DNA of 6,014 bases, taken from positions 1-6,014 of the forward strand of contig JAJPZD010000120.1 of assembly GCA_021204605.1 (NCBI GenBank). Reading direction: 5' to 3'. Source of the stretch: Prevotella sp. GTDB taxonomy: Bacteria; Bacteroidota; Bacteroidia; Bacteroidales; Bacteroidaceae. The notes below the pieces were generated by a model that searched no databases, was not told the origin of the DNA, and worked only from the letters and a program-made list of their open reading frames with translations. Below are positions 4,592-6,014 of the stretch, one piece after another (the stretch's first letter is position 1; the number at the start of each line of letters is the position of its first letter). Both the position numbers and the translations under genes were made by a program.

Positions 4592-6014
4592 TCATGTCTC
4601 AAATAGTTCCCTTTTTTCATCGGGTATATGGGTGCTCCTTATGCGCCATTCGGCAGGATATAGATTGTTTATGCGATTGCCCACATTCTTTCCGAAGCCA
4701 AGAGGATGCCCCTTATATGTCATAATGACATACCCTGTAGGTGTGTTTCCTTTAATTGGAATTGTTTCCTTGCGCAAATAACTTATCGCCTGTTCGTAAT
4801 CCAACGCTATTTGATGAAAAGCTGTGGTGTCAAACGATGTCGATAGTGCCAATGAATGTGAGGGAACGATGTCTTTACCTTTCGTCTCACCAAGTTTCAC
4901 GCCTGCTGAGAGTACGTTAAACGTCTGTTCCGCAATCTCATAAACATTTCTCCAGGTCTTTGGTATGGCGATAAAGGAGTCCCCTTTCTTTACGATATCG
5001 AAGTTTTCAGGAGATTTCAGCCATTTAAAATCACGAAATACCTCTTGTTTTGCATAACTGTCCTTGACATTCTTTTTCGTTTTTTTGACTTTTTGCTGGC
5101 ACTCGTCAGAATTATTGCTGCGGGTTTTACGTAAAACCGCCATGGACAATCCTTCGCCACGTGTCTTACCTGGCAGGAAACGATATACCGGTTCATTGAG
5201 GTCAGGGAGCAGCGAGCCGGTTATATTCCAGTCGCTTTCGATGTTTACAGGAAGGATTTCCGCACCTAAGCTGTTTTTTATGAATTGTAAGTTCTCTTCA
5301 TTTTCCTTAGTGTTGAATGTGCATGTGGAGTAAATAAGTATCCCACCGGGTTTCAGACACTGCCATGCGTCTGTCACAATCTCCTGTTGCAAACGTTTGC
5401 ATTTTTCAACATTCCGCATACTCCATTCATTTATTGCTTTTTCATCCTTGCGGAACATACCCTCTCCGGAGCAGGGTACATCAGTGAGGATTATGTCGAA
5501 CAACATACCGCTTTTTCGTAAATCTTTCGGATAGTTGTTTGTGACAATGACATCTTTATTGCCGAATTTCTGAATGTTCTCAGTCAAGATTTGTGCCCTT
5601 ATTCCTATTGGTTCGTTGCATATCAGTAAACTGTTTTCAGGCAAAATACCTCTTGCAATTATTGACTTTCCTCCTGGTGCTGCACAAAGGTCGAGCATGG
5701 TTATCGCATTATTACTTACGTATTGTCTCAAAACAAGATCAAGAAACATTGAGGAAGCCTCTTGAACGTAATACAAACCAGCATGAAGTAGAGGATCGAA
5801 AGTGAAATTGGGGCGTACCTTAAGGAAATAGCCATCCCTACACCAAGCTACTCTGTCAGCGCAAAAGTTCATCTTTTGGTTGGCAGAAAATTCTTTCATC
5901 GGGTTAAGATGGATACTTACAGGCGGTTCTTGGGTAAGTTCTTCTGAAAGAGCTTGCCAAGTATCGGTATCCATGATTCTTTTAGTGTATTCTACAAAGT
6001 CTTTAGGCAGTGTC
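4592..6014 (-). CDS. rsmF: RsmF/RsmB-like 16S rRNA 5-methylcytosine methyltransferase, 5' end just outside window
   Basis: This is a NOL1/NOP2/Sun-family SAM-dependent enzyme that methylates cytosine C5 in rRNA, closest in build to RsmF. The frame is open to the window edge. The visible upstream codons read TLPKDFVEYTKRI before an internal Met (5974), and this is the usual RsmF N-terminus. Base 6014 supplies the G that would complete an ATG at 6016, so the protein is probably 474 residues. In that numbering: PPVSIHLNP (31-39) belongs to the N-terminal domain; the SAM-binding motif AAPGGKS is at 112-118; DVPCSGEGMFRKD is at 179-191, with C182 as the release cysteine; and YSTCTF has nucleophile C232. 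A Lys-rich linker (about 305-325) separates the catalytic domain from a C-terminal PUA-like domain of about 90 residues. That domain includes GHPLGFGKNVGNR and NNLYPAEWRIRSTHIP. The exact cytosine target cannot be read from sequence. Confidence 0.92.
   Translation of the reverse strand, partial: TLPKDFVEYTKRIMDTDTWQALSEELTQEPPVSIHLNPMKEFSANQKMNFCADRVAWCRDGYFLKVRPNFTFDPLLHAGLYYVQEASSMFLDLVLRQYVSNNAITMLDLCAAPGGKSIIARGILPENSLLICNEPIGIRAQILTENIQKFGNKDVIVTNNYPKDLRKSGMLFDIILTDVPCSGEGMFRKDEKAINEWSMRNVEKCKRLQQEIVTDAWQCLKPGGILIYSTCTFNTKENEENLQFIKNSLGAEILPVNIESDWNITGSLLPDLNEPVYRFLPGKTRGEGLSMAVLRKTRSNNSDECQQKVKKTKKNVKDSYAKQEVFRDFKWLKSPENFDIVKKGDSFIAIPKTWRNVYEIAEQTFNVLSAGVKLGETKGKDIVPSHSLALSTSFDTTAFHQIALDYEQAISYLRKETIPIKGNTPTGYVIMTYKGHPLGFGKNVGNRINNLYPAEWRIRSTHIPDEKRELFET

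Noticed and set aside
1..6014. A new defence, mobile or biosynthetic system in this window
   Set aside because: All but one gene belong to recognisable core families (ExbB, ExbD, Lrp, folate/thymidylate, rRNA methylation). Only the small membrane protein of the exb operon is unassigned, and its setting suggests an accessory subunit rather than a new system.

Overview
The window looks like ordinary chromosomal DNA from a Bacteroidales bacterium, probably of the Prevotella/Bacteroides group. The signs are: a Bacteroidetes-type promoter (TAnnTTTG) before the Lrp-family gene; mostly A/T-rich gene starts without a Shine-Dalgarno sequence; a tRNA gene with no encoded CCA; an ExbB followed by a small membrane protein and two different ExbD proteins; and protein sequences that read as Bacteroidales-like. 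The genus is inferred from memory of these families, not from a search.

Layout. The left edge (1-54) holds the 3' part of a serine tRNA gene (anticodon GGA at the very first bases). A tight four-gene plus-strand operon follows (130-2546): exbB, an unnamed four-helix membrane protein, exbD1 and exbD2. Gene junctions are a 1-nt overlap, a 31-nt gap and a 4-nt ATGA overlap. Next comes a separately promoted Lrp/AsnC-family regulator (2660-3163, plus). From 3198 to the right edge everything is on the minus strand: an rsmF-like rRNA methyltransferase (cut by the window edge just at its start), then thyA, then the dihydrofolate reductase gene. The two convergent blocks meet at a long hairpin (3165-3206) that overlaps the end of the reductase gene. 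No gene-free stretch exceeds about 120 bases.

How the genes work together. ExbB and the ExbD pair should form an inner-membrane proton channel that uses proton motive force to energise outer-membrane processes, normally through TonB; no tonB is present here. ThyA makes dTMP and turns methylene-tetrahydrofolate into dihydrofolate, which the neighbouring reductase recycles, so the pair is one functional cycle. The rsmF-like gene modifies 16S rRNA and is probably only a transcriptional neighbour.

Four gene starts differ from the longest open frame: exbD2 (2079), lrp (2660), dfr (3680), and the rsmF-like gene, whose start appears to lie two bases beyond the window. I found no phage, insertion sequence, CRISPR or defence system. 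The points most worth a second look are the unnamed membrane protein inside the exb operon, the unusual features of this ExbB/ExbD set, and an aromatic shift in the reductase active-site motif.
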